A stretch of 8,155 nucleotides of DNA from an uncultured Oscillospiraceae bacterium (GTDB lineage Bacteria > Bacillota > Clostridia > Oscillospirales > Acutalibacteraceae). Numbering within the stretch: position 1 is the first letter of the stretch; each line of letters begins with the position of its first letter. Made by a program: the position numbers and the translations under genes. The stretch covers positions 1 through 8,155 of the forward strand of contig URYV01000070.1 of assembly GCA_900552285.1 (NCBI GenBank), in the 5' to 3' direction. Of the stretch, positions 1-5,590 are shown piece after piece. The notes beneath the pieces are model-generated. The model ran no database searches. It was not told where the DNA came from and saw only the letters and a list, made by a program, of their open reading frames with translations.

Positions 1-653
1 CCCTCAATCAGCCCCGGAATATCCGCCAGCACAATGTCCTTGCCGTGGCGGCGGACGATGCCCAGATTCGGCGTCAGCGTCGTGAAGTGGTAGTTGCCGA
101 TTTTCGGCTTTGCGCTCGTCACGACGGACAGAATCGTCGATTTGCCGACGTTCGGATAGCCCACAAGACCCACGTCCGCAATCGTTTTGAGCTCCAGCAG
201 AAAGGTGTGGACTTCCGTCTTAATGCCGGGCTTGGCGAAGTTCGGCGCTTGCCGGGTCGGGGTCGCAAAGTGGCGGTTGCCCCAGCCGCCGCGTCCGCCG
301 TGCAGAATCGTGCGCGTTTCGCCCGCTGTGTCCATATCCGCAACCACCGCGCCGGATTCCGCCTCGCGGATGACTGTCCCGACCGGTACTTTGATGATGA
401 GATCTTCACCGCGCTTGCCCGTGCAGTTGCCTGCCGCGCCGTCCACGCCGTTTTCCGCCGTGTATTTTCTTTTATAACGGAAGTCGGCGAGGGTGGAAAG
501 ATTGTCGTCGGGCAGGAAAACGATGTTGCCGCCCTTTCCTCCGTCACCCCCGTCGGGACCGCCGGCCGCAACGTATTTTTCCCGTCTGAAGGATACGGCT
601 CCGTTACCTCCGTCACCGGCTTTTATTTTGATTTTCGCAATATCAATAAACAT
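1..653 (-). CDS. obgE: GTPase ObgE/CgtA, N-terminal part (cut by the window edge)
   Basis: Obg-family GTPases bind the 50S ribosomal subunit and act in ribosome assembly and stress signalling in the cytoplasm. The visible part is 217 codons starting at ATG 653-651. Residues 1-158 form the glycine-rich Obg fold, with GGPDGGDGGKGG at 31-42 and GGRGGWGN at 119-126. The G domain begins after that: G1/P-loop GYPNVGKST at 165-173, the G2 region TTLTPN at 191-196 and G3 DIPG at 211-214. The G4 and G5 motifs and the C-terminal domain lie beyond the left edge. An AAAGG ribosome binding site sits 9 nt before the start. The gene is last in the visible rplU-prp-rpmA-obgE operon, 72 nt after rpmA, a common Firmicutes order. 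Codon use is richer in GCG, ACG and CTG than in the sugar genes at 4250-6238. Identification is near certain. Confidence 0.97.
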   Translation of the reverse strand, partial: MFIDIAKIKIKAGDGGNGAVSFRREKYVAAGGPDGGDGGKGGNIVFLPDDNLSTLADFRYKRKYTAENGVDGAAGNCTGKRGEDLIIKVPVGTVIREAESGAVVADMDTAGETRTILHGGRGGWGNRHFATPTRQAPNFAKPGIKTEVHTFLLELKTIADVGLVGYPNVGKSTILSVVTSAKPKIGNYHFTTLTPNLGIVRRHGKDIVLADIPGLIE

Positions 654-680
654 TTGAAATTACCTTTCGGGCAGAATAAA

Positions 681-705
681 AGGGCGAAACCGCAAAGTCC
701 GCCCT
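681..705 (-). terminator. weak hairpin with T-run between rpmA and obgE, possible attenuator
   Basis: On the minus strand AGGGCG and CGCCCT form a 6-bp GC-rich stem with a 13-nt loop, and the next bases are TTTATT. This resembles a weak intrinsic terminator. In this position it could reduce read-through from the abundant ribosomal protein genes into obgE. The short stem, large loop and interrupted T-run make the call uncertain; it may be a chance structure. Confidence 0.35.
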
Positions 706-725
706 AAAATTCATGTCAACAAAGA

Positions 726-1010
726 TTATTGTTCGACCGAATAAACGCTAACACGCTTGCGGTCACGTCCGACGCGCTCGAACTTTACCTTTCCGTCAAT
801 GAGGGCAAAAAGGGTGTCATCGGAACCGCGGCCGACATTTTCACCGGCATGGATGTGGGTTCCTCTCTGACGGATGAGGATGTTACCGGCGGTAACAAAC
901 TGGCCGTCGCCTTTTTTAAGACCGAGACGCTTGGACTCGGAATCACGTCCGTTCTTGGTGGAACCGACGCCCTTTTTATGAGCGAAAAGCTGAATATTTA
1001 CATTAAACAT
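726..1010 (-). CDS. rpmA: 50S ribosomal protein L27 with cleavable N-terminal extension
   Basis: L27 is a protein of the large ribosomal subunit whose N-terminal tail reaches the peptidyl transferase centre. The 94-residue product has the family core, with AHKKGVGSTKNGRDSESKRL at 10-29 and RQRGTHIHAGENVGRG at 48-63. It starts with nine extra residues (MFNVNIQLF) before the conserved AHKKG. In Firmicutes this kind of extension is removed by the protease Prp, which cuts after the LQFF-like motif; here the predicted cut is between F9 and A10. Start ATG 1010-1008 is preceded by AGGAGG at 8 nt. The start overlaps the end of prp by 8 nt, which suggests coupled translation of substrate and protease. 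Confidence 0.98.
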   Translation of the reverse strand: MFNVNIQLFAHKKGVGSTKNGRDSESKRLGLKKGDGQFVTAGNILIRQRGTHIHAGENVGRGSDDTLFALIDGKVKFERVGRDRKRVSVYSVEQ

Positions 1011-1335
1011 TGTTTTTTCCTCCTGTTAAAGTTAATTTGCAAAGGCGAAAATTTTCGGGATATTGCCGCCTTATGTCGGCAAGCTGAAATCCGAGAGCGG
1101 TAAAGACACTTTGGCTCAGCTCATCGGGAGCTTTCACAAAAACCCTCATTTTGCCTTCCTCTATGCTTATTTTCGCATTTTCTCCGTCAAGGGAAATAAT
1201 GTTTGCGGCAAGGTATGCGGCCGAAGAAAGAGCCGCGCAGACTATGTCGTTGCCGACACTTCCGTGACCGGAATGGCCGCTCATGACAAAGCCCTTATAA
1301 AGTCCGTTTTCCCTCAACAAAATCGCGGCGGTCAT
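1003..1335 (-). CDS. prp: ribosomal-processing cysteine protease Prp
   Basis: Prp removes the N-terminal extension of L27 in Firmicutes, a step known to be essential in Staphylococcus aureus. The 110-residue product has the expected GHSGHG motif with His21 and the NDIVCAA motif with Cys33. The 12-residue His-Cys spacing matches the catalytic pair described in the S. aureus enzyme (His22 and Cys34). The gene lies between rplU and rpmA, its usual place. Its ATG overlaps the rplU stop by one base (TAATG), and no clear Shine-Dalgarno sequence precedes it. Translation therefore probably depends on ribosomes finishing rplU, which would keep the protease scarce relative to L21. Older annotations call this family YsxB-like. 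Confidence 0.94.
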   Translation of the reverse strand: MTAAILLRENGLYKGFVMSGHSGHGSVGNDIVCAALSSAAYLAANIISLDGENAKISIEEGKMRVFVKAPDELSQSVFTALGFQLADIRRQYPENFRLCKLTLTGGKNNV

Positions 1336-1649
1336 TATTTTACGCCGTTTATGGAAACGATCTCAACCTTGGTGTAAGGCTGACGGTGACCCATTTTTCT
1401 CTTTTCGTTTTTCTTGGGCTTGTAGGTGAAAACGGTGATCTTCTTGCCCTTGCCGTTTTTAACGACCTTGCCTTCGACGGGAATGTCGAGGGTGGGGGCT
1501 CCGACCTGAACTCCGTTGTCGTCGCAGAATGCGAGAACCTTGTCGAATTTCACGGTTTCCTCTGCCTGAACGTCAAGCTTTTCGATGTAGATAACGTCTC
1601 CGTTAGACACCTTGTACTGCTTTCCGCCGGTTTCGATGATTGCGTACAT
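1335..1649 (-). CDS. rplU: 50S ribosomal protein L21
   Basis: L21 is an rRNA-binding protein of the large ribosomal subunit. The 104-residue product has the usual length, the N-terminal signature MYAIIETGGKQYKV and the C-terminal signature KRKMGHRQPYTKVEI (about residues 83-97). ATG 1649-1647 is preceded by GGAG at about 8 nt. It is the first gene of the rplU-prp-rpmA-obgE operon and is expressed from the promoter at 1755-1783 through a structured leader. Its stop overlaps the prp start by one base. Confidence 0.98.
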   Translation of the reverse strand: MYAIIETGGKQYKVSNGDVIYIEKLDVQAEETVKFDKVLAFCDDNGVQVGAPTLDIPVEGKVVKNGKGKKITVFTYKPKKNEKRKMGHRQPYTKVEIVSINGVK

Positions 1650-1686
1650 TAAAAAAACTCCAATACAATAGACTCGCTGTCAGCCG

Positions 1687-1736
1687 GGGCGGATTTAACA
1701 CTTGTGGTAATTTTTGCAGAGCAAAAACTACCGCCC
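1687..1736 (-). ncRNA. structured rplU leader, candidate L21 autoregulatory element
   Basis: Between the predicted transcription start and rplU the minus strand folds into a strong hairpin. GGTAGTTTTTGC (1732-1721) pairs with GCAAAAATTACC (1717-1706) over 12 bp with one G-U pair and a TCT loop. An outer helix GGGC (1736-1733) with GCCC (1690-1687) closes an internal loop formed by the A-rich 3' side. L21 leaders that control their own operon are known in Firmicutes, and the position agrees. I cannot match the covariance model by eye, so the family assignment is inference; the secondary structure is seen directly. Confidence 0.6.
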
Positions 1737-1754
1737 GTAACAAGCGGCTTTGTT

Positions 1755-1783
1755 AGTGTAACACAAAGAGCCGCGTTTGTCAA
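1755..1783 (-). promoter_or_regulatory. sigma-A promoter of the rplU operon
   Basis: On the minus strand a perfect -35 box TTGACA (1783-1778) is followed after 17 nt by TACACT (1760-1755) as the -10 box. Transcription would start near 1748 and give a leader of about 95 nt before rplU. The quality of the match suits a strongly expressed ribosomal protein operon. Confidence 0.85.
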
Positions 1784-1822
1784 GAAAAAATACCGTTTTC
1801 AGTCGATTTTGCCCCTTTTCCA

Positions 1823-1851
1823 TTGACTTGACGGAGCAAATGCTATATTAT
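1823..1851 (+). promoter_or_regulatory. sigma-A promoter of the PHP-domain gene
   Basis: TTGACT (1823-1828) and TATTAT (1846-1851) are separated by exactly 17 nt. The promoter points away from the rplU promoter, with about 40 nt between the two -35 boxes. It gives a short leader of about 30 nt before the ATG at 1887. Confidence 0.75.
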
Positions 1852-1886
1852 ATGTATGCTTTTTGAGTTTTAAGGAGGGAATCTTT

Positions 1887-2615
1887 ATGTATCTTTATGA
1901 GACTCATTGCCACACAAACGAGGCCAGCGCCTGCGCCGTGAATTCCGGACCCGAAATGGCGAGAGCCTATAAGGCCGGGGGATATGCAGGCATAATGGTC
2001 ACCAATCATTTTTGGAGAGGCAACAACTGCATTGACCCGAATTTGCCTTGGGAGGAGTGGGTGAGAGCCTACTGTGCGGGATACCGCGCCGCAAAGGAAG
2101 AGGGAGACAAAATAGGCCTTTCGGTGTTTTTCGGCCTTGAGACCAATTTTAAGGCCACCGAATTCCTCGTTTACGGAATCGACGAGGAGTGGCTTGTGAC
2201 CCATCCCGAAATAAAAACCGATTCGGTTGAGGAACAGTATAAAATAATCAAAAACGCGGGAGGAATGGTGGTTCACGCCCACCCCTTCAGAATCGTACAC
2301 GGAATTGTGGATGAGGTGAGACTTTATCCCGATTTTGTCGACGCGGTGGAAACGCGAAATGCTTCCCATTCAAATCCGAATTGTCATAAGCCCCAAAGCG
2401 TTCCGCAGTTTGACGTTGACGCGGCCGCATATGCCGAAAAGCACAACCTTCCCCAAACGGCGGGCAGCGACAATCACGACACAAATATGCTTGACGGCGG
2501 CATAGGGGTGGAAAAGCCCTTTGAAACGGTTTTTGATTATATGGAAACGGTCATGAAACGCCGTCCCTATGTGCTTTTTGACGGAAGCGAAAAAAGCTAT
2601 CCGCAGAATTTTTGA
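1887..2615 (+). CDS. PHP-domain metal-dependent phosphoesterase
   Basis: PHP-domain proteins are metal-dependent phosphoesterases with a TIM-barrel-like fold; some hydrolyse nucleotides, histidinol phosphate or small phosphate esters. The 242-residue product shows the metal ligands in family order: HCH at 7-9, TNH at 39-41, Glu85 in GLETN, HAHP at 130-133 and GSDNHD at 193-198. The substrate cannot be read from these motifs. The start at 1887 is chosen because AAGGAGGG lies at 1872-1879, 7 nt upstream; an in-frame TTG at 1863 would place that site inside the gene. It has its own promoter and is followed after about 26-50 nt by a transporter gene on the same strand, so the two are probably co-transcribed. 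Nothing visible links them biochemically. Confidence 0.88.
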   Translation: MYLYETHCHTNEASACAVNSGPEMARAYKAGGYAGIMVTNHFWRGNNCIDPNLPWEEWVRAYCAGYRAAKEEGDKIGLSVFFGLETNFKATEFLVYGIDEEWLVTHPEIKTDSVEEQYKIIKNAGGMVVHAHPFRIVHGIVDEVRLYPDFVDAVETRNASHSNPNCHKPQSVPQFDVDAAAYAEKHNLPQTAGSDNHDTNMLDGGIGVEKPFETVFDYMETVMKRRPYVLFDGSEKSYPQNF

Positions 2616-2628
2616 GATTGAAATTTTC

Positions 2629-2644
2629 GGGAGGAATTGTTATA
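2629..2644 (+). promoter_or_regulatory. ribosome binding site facing an ATA codon ahead of the EamA gene
   Basis: GGGAGG at 2629-2634 is a strong Shine-Dalgarno sequence. The codon at the ideal distance (7 nt) in the EamA frame is ATA (2642-2644). The first in-frame ATG is at 2666, about 30 nt from the site, too far for normal use. Starting at ATA would add eight residues including two lysines, as is usual before the first membrane helix of this family. The sequence is seen; the use of ATA is inference. Confidence 0.45.
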
Positions 2645-2665
2645 TCTACCGCATCAACAAAAAAA

Positions 2666-3583
2666 ATGCTGGGCAATGTGCTGCTTGCTCTTGCCGCATT
2701 TATATGGGGAACGTCCTTTGTGGCTCAAAGCGAAAGCGTCGGCCTTGTGGAGCCCTTCACCTTTAACGGGTCGCGAATGGTCATCGGCTCGCTTTGCATA
2801 CTGCCGGTTGCGCTGCTTTCGTCGCGAAGCCCGAAAAATTCCGACGGCCCCGTCGGTCACAGAAAGCCCAACAAAGCGGTTCTCATCGGCGGAATTATAT
2901 GCGGAGCCGTTATTTTCGTGGCCGCAAATCTTCAGCAGTTCGGAATTGAAAACGGAACCACGGCGGGAAAATCCGGATTTATAACGGCGCTCTATGTCGT
3001 TATGGTGCCCGTTGTCAGTATCTTTTTAAAGAAAAAGCCGCCCAAAACCATATGGATAGGCATTGTGCTTGCCGTTTTCGGTCTTTATCTTCTGTGCGTC
3101 AAAACAGGCGATGGCAGCGCAATATGTATCGGCGACGTCATAACCCTTTTCTGCGCCATGGCCTTTACCGGTCATATTCTCGTTATCGATTATTTTTCCC
3201 CGAAAGTGAACGGGGTCTGGCTGTCCTGCATACAGTTTTTCGTGGGCGGAGTGCTGTCGGTCGTCTGTATGTTTATTTTCGAGCACCCGTCTGCTCAAAA
3301 CATACTTTCGGCGGCAATCCCCATTCTTTACTCCGGCGTTATGAGCAGCGGGGTGGCCTATACCCTGCAGATCGTGGGGCAAAAATACACCGACCCCACC
3401 GTTGCGTCGCTTATAATGTGCATGGAATCGGTCTTTGCCGTGCTTTCGGGGTGGATAATTTTGGGGGACGCCCTGGGCGCAAGGGAAATAATCGGCTGTG
3501 TGCTCATGTTTACGGCGATTTTGCTGGCTCAGATACCCGCCGATAAATTAACCTTAAAAAAATCCAAAAATCAATTGCTTTAA
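2666..3583 (+). CDS. EamA/DMT-family membrane permease
   Basis: This family of drug/metabolite transporters has ten membrane helices in two EamA repeats and moves small metabolites or efflux substrates across the inner membrane; the substrate here is unknown. Counted from ATG 2666 the product has 305 residues. The first repeat spans about 4-144, beginning LLALAAFIWGTSFVAQ and ending GIVLAVFGLYLLC. The second spans about 155-290 and contains the family signature ESVFAVLSGWIILGDALGAR at 254-273. A basic loop (residues 53-70) follows helix 2. The true start is uncertain: the good ribosome binding site at 2629-2634 faces ATA 2642, and an A8 run (2659-2666) lies just before the ATG, so a start mutation or an indel is possible. 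The gene follows the PHP gene and probably shares its transcript. Confidence 0.9.
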   Translation: MLGNVLLALAAFIWGTSFVAQSESVGLVEPFTFNGSRMVIGSLCILPVALLSSRSPKNSDGPVGHRKPNKAVLIGGIICGAVIFVAANLQQFGIENGTTAGKSGFITALYVVMVPVVSIFLKKKPPKTIWIGIVLAVFGLYLLCVKTGDGSAICIGDVITLFCAMAFTGHILVIDYFSPKVNGVWLSCIQFFVGGVLSVVCMFIFEHPSAQNILSAAIPILYSGVMSSGVAYTLQIVGQKYTDPTVASLIMCMESVFAVLSGWIILGDALGAREIIGCVLMFTAILLAQIPADKLTLKKSKNQLL

Positions 3584-3603
3584 TACGAAAAATAGTGTAT
3601 AAT
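3575..3603 (+). promoter_or_regulatory. promoter of the cohesin-like lipoprotein gene
   Basis: TTGCTT (3575-3580) and a consensus TATAAT (3598-3603) are 17 nt apart. The -35 box overlaps the last codons of the EamA gene. The start codon at 3633 lies about 30 nt beyond the -10 box, so this gene and perhaps the dehydrogenase behind it can be transcribed independently of the PHP-EamA pair. Confidence 0.7.
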
Positions 3604-3632
3604 AAATCGGAAACCGAAAAGGAGTGGAAAGA

Positions 3633-4214
3633 ATGAAAAAAATAATTGCAATTATGCTCGCTTTGGCATTTGTGCTTGCTTTCTCGGCCTGTAAAAAGGC
3701 GGACGACGATAATTCGGGCGCCGACGAGACTTCGACCGTCTCCTCCGCCGAGGCAACAAGCATCGAAGCCGATTCCAAAACCCAGGAATACATTGACAAT
3801 TTCACAAACAGCACCATTGAAAATCCCGCCGAGTCTATCGAAATAGCCGGCCAAAATGTAAGCGCTTCGGCAGGACAGAGCGTTACGGTGCCCGTCACCG
3901 TGACCGAAAATTCCCGCATAGGAGCTCTCGATCTGACCGTTTCCTATGACACCGACAAGCTTGAGTATTCGGGCTTTGAGTCCTCGGGAAAATCTCTTGT
4001 CACCGACAACGAGGTTGAGCCCGGAACCGTCAGAATTGCGGTTATCGACGCAAACGGCCTTGCGGACAGCGCCCTGGGAAATCTCGAATTCAAGAGCAAG
4101 GACGGCGTTTCGGGAGAAACCAAGGTTGTCATTTCCTGCAACACCTGCGTCGACGCGGAAACCCATGCTGAGCTTCATCCGACCTTCTCGGATGCTGTTA
4201 TAAACATTGGCTGA
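3633..4214 (+). CDS. lipoprotein with a single cohesin-like domain
   Basis: The 193-residue product has a lipoprotein signal: a KK start, a hydrophobic core at 4-19 and the lipobox F17-S-A-C20 (Phe at -3 is slightly unusual). A Ser/Thr/Asp/Glu-rich linker follows at about 21-67. The rest (about 69-193) resembles a cohesin or cohesin-like beta sandwich, with GQSVTVPVTVTENSRIGALD at 81-100, LTVSYDTDKLEYSGF at 101-115 and the end strand PTFSDAVINIG. Cohesins bind dockerins on cellulosomal enzymes, but many solitary cohesin-like domains in gut bacteria have no known partner. It is predicted to be lipid-anchored on the outer face of the membrane. AAGGAG (3619-3624) lies 8 nt before ATG 3633; an in-frame GTG at 3624 falls within that site and is not used. 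Domain identity is moderately secure; the binding partner is unknown. Confidence 0.8.
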   Translation: MKKIIAIMLALAFVLAFSACKKADDDNSGADETSTVSSAEATSIEADSKTQEYIDNFTNSTIENPAESIEIAGQNVSASAGQSVTVPVTVTENSRIGALDLTVSYDTDKLEYSGFESSGKSLVTDNEVEPGTVRIAVIDANGLADSALGNLEFKSKDGVSGETKVVISCNTCVDAETHAELHPTFSDAVINIG

Positions 4215-4249
4215 TTACACTTGAAATTTAATTTAAAGAGGTCTTTAAA

Positions 4250-5518
4250 ATGAAAACAAAAGCAGTAAGAATTTACGGCGAAAACGATCTGCGCCTCGAG
4301 GAGTTTGAGCTCCCCGAGATGCAGGAGGACGAGATACTGCTCAAGGTAGTGTCCGACAGTATTTGTATGTCCACCTATAAGGCTGCCGTTCAGGGCGCAA
4401 AGCACAAGCGCGTGCCCAACGACGTTGCCGAGAACCCCACCATTGTGGGACATGAATTCTGCGGCGAAATCGTCAAGGTCGGAAGCAAATGGGCAAATGA
4501 CTTTAAAGAGGGTCAGCGCGTTTCCATTCAGCCGGCTCTTAACGACCCCGAGGACATTTATGCCGCTCCCGGTTATTCCTTTAAGTATATCGGCGGAGAC
4601 GCAACCTATGTTATCGTTCCAAACAAAGTTATGGAGCTCGGCTGCCTTCTGAACTACACCGGCGACGCCTTCTTCTACGGCTCCCTTTCCGAGCCCATGG
4701 CATGTATCGCCGGCGGACTTCACACTTCCTGGCACAATGTTCCCGGTCATCACTATGCTCACAAAATGGACATTGTCCAAAACGGTAAAATGGCCATTCT
4801 CGCAGGTGCGGGCCCCATGGGACTCGGCGCAATCGACTATGCCATTCACCGCGACGTTCATCCCTCTCTTCTCGTTGTCACCGATGTTGACGACGCAAGA
4901 CTTGCCCGCGCCGCTTCCATCTACACTCCCGAGGAAGCCAAGAAATTCGGCGTCGAGCTTCACTATGTAAACACCGCCTGCGACGATCCCGTGGGCGTGC
5001 TCCGCGGTCTGACCGGCGGCAAGGGCTTTGATGATGTTTTCGTTTTTGCTCCAGTAAAGCCCGTTGTGGAACAGGGCGGCGCAATCCTCGGTCACGACGG
5101 CTGCCTCAATTTCTTTGCAGGCCCCACCAAGACCGAATTCTCGGCCGAATTCAACTTCTATAACGTTCATTACGATACCGCACACATCGCCGGCGACTCG
5201 GGCAGCAACATCGACGACGTTGTGGAGGTCATCTCCATGATGGGCAGCGGAAAGGTCAACCCCGCATCCATGATCACCCATGTGGGCGGTCTTGACAGCG
5301 TTGTGGAAACCACCCTCAACCTCCCCAACATCAAGGGCGGCAAAAAGCTCATTTATACCCACATTTCCATGCCCCTCACCGCCATTGCCGATTTTGAAAA
5401 GCTGGGAGAAACCGATCCCATGTTCAAAAAGCTTGCCGAGATCGTGGCCGCCAACAACGGACTTTGGTGCTATGAGGCCGAGAAATATCTTCTCGCAAAC
5501 GCCAAATCCATCGACTGA
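4250..5518 (+). CDS. zinc-binding dehydrogenase, L-sorbose-1-phosphate reductase (SorE)-like
   Basis: This is a medium-chain dehydrogenase of 422 residues. Catalytic zinc ligands are suggested by Cys39, His68-Glu69 in GHEFCGE, and Glu148 in SEPMAC. The cysteine cluster of the structural zinc lobe is absent. The Rossmann motif GAGPMG is at 186-191. Overall pattern (MKTKAVRIYG start, VPNDVAENPTIVGHEFCGEI, GFDDVFVF, GCLNFFAGP, NFYNVHYD) agrees best with my memory of L-sorbose-1-phosphate reductases, which form D-glucitol 6-phosphate. The exact substrate could be another keto-sugar phosphate. AAAGAGG at 4235-4241 lies 8 nt before the ATG. The gap of 35 nt after the lipoprotein gene holds no clear promoter or terminator. 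A transaldolase follows 72 nt downstream. Heavy use of C-ending codons (GCC, ACC, AAC, TTC) suggests high expression. Confidence 0.85.
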   Translation: MKTKAVRIYGENDLRLEEFELPEMQEDEILLKVVSDSICMSTYKAAVQGAKHKRVPNDVAENPTIVGHEFCGEIVKVGSKWANDFKEGQRVSIQPALNDPEDIYAAPGYSFKYIGGDATYVIVPNKVMELGCLLNYTGDAFFYGSLSEPMACIAGGLHTSWHNVPGHHYAHKMDIVQNGKMAILAGAGPMGLGAIDYAIHRDVHPSLLVVTDVDDARLARAASIYTPEEAKKFGVELHYVNTACDDPVGVLRGLTGGKGFDDVFVFAPVKPVVEQGGAILGHDGCLNFFAGPTKTEFSAEFNFYNVHYDTAHIAGDSGSNIDDVVEVISMMGSGKVNPASMITHVGGLDSVVETTLNLPNIKGGKKLIYTHISMPLTAIADFEKLGETDPMFKKLAEIVAANNGLWCYEAEKYLLANAKSID

Positions 5519-5535
5519 TTTGTTTTAAATTAAGC

Positions 5536-5560
5536 TTGCCGCCGAATTTTTCGACGGCAA
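5536..5560 (+). other. intergenic hairpin between dehydrogenase and transaldolase genes
   Basis: TTGCCGCCGAA (5536-5546) pairs with TTCGACGGCAA (5550-5560) over 11 positions with one C-A mismatch and a TTT loop. No T-run follows, so it is not a standard intrinsic terminator. In an operon it might stabilise the transcript end or mark a processing site, letting the downstream gene be expressed at a different level. The function is inferred only. Confidence 0.5.
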
Positions 5561-5590
5561 CGCGAATTCTTATATTGGAGGAACTATAAA

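Noticed and set aside
45..707. A long plus-strand open frame opposite obgE
   Set aside because: It is antisense to clear ObgE sequence, its product has no plausible fold, and it lacks a ribosome binding site.
714..719. A perfect TTGACA on the minus strand between rpmA and obgE as an internal promoter for obgE
   Set aside because: No acceptable -10 box lies 16-18 nt downstream (the sequence there is TTTGCG).
1848..2369. A minus-strand open frame opposite the PHP gene
   Set aside because: The PHP gene on the other strand has all metal ligands, a promoter and a ribosome binding site; this frame has none of these.
2637..2984. An alternative plus-strand frame starting at TTG in the EamA gene, joined to it by slippage on the A8 run
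   Set aside because: The TTG is only 1-2 nt from the ribosome binding site, too close to be used, and the frame is meaningless beyond the A-run. An indel in the A-run is still mentioned as a possibility for the start problem.
3510..4178. A 222-codon minus-strand frame opposite the cohesin-like lipoprotein
   Set aside because: It overlaps a gene with lipobox, ribosome binding site and promoter, and shows no domain of its own.
4175..5362. A 395-codon open frame on the minus strand opposite the dehydrogenase
   Set aside because: It is a shadow of a gene rich in C-ending codons: no ribosome binding site, no recognisable domain, and the plus-strand frame has a clear enzyme with intact motifs.
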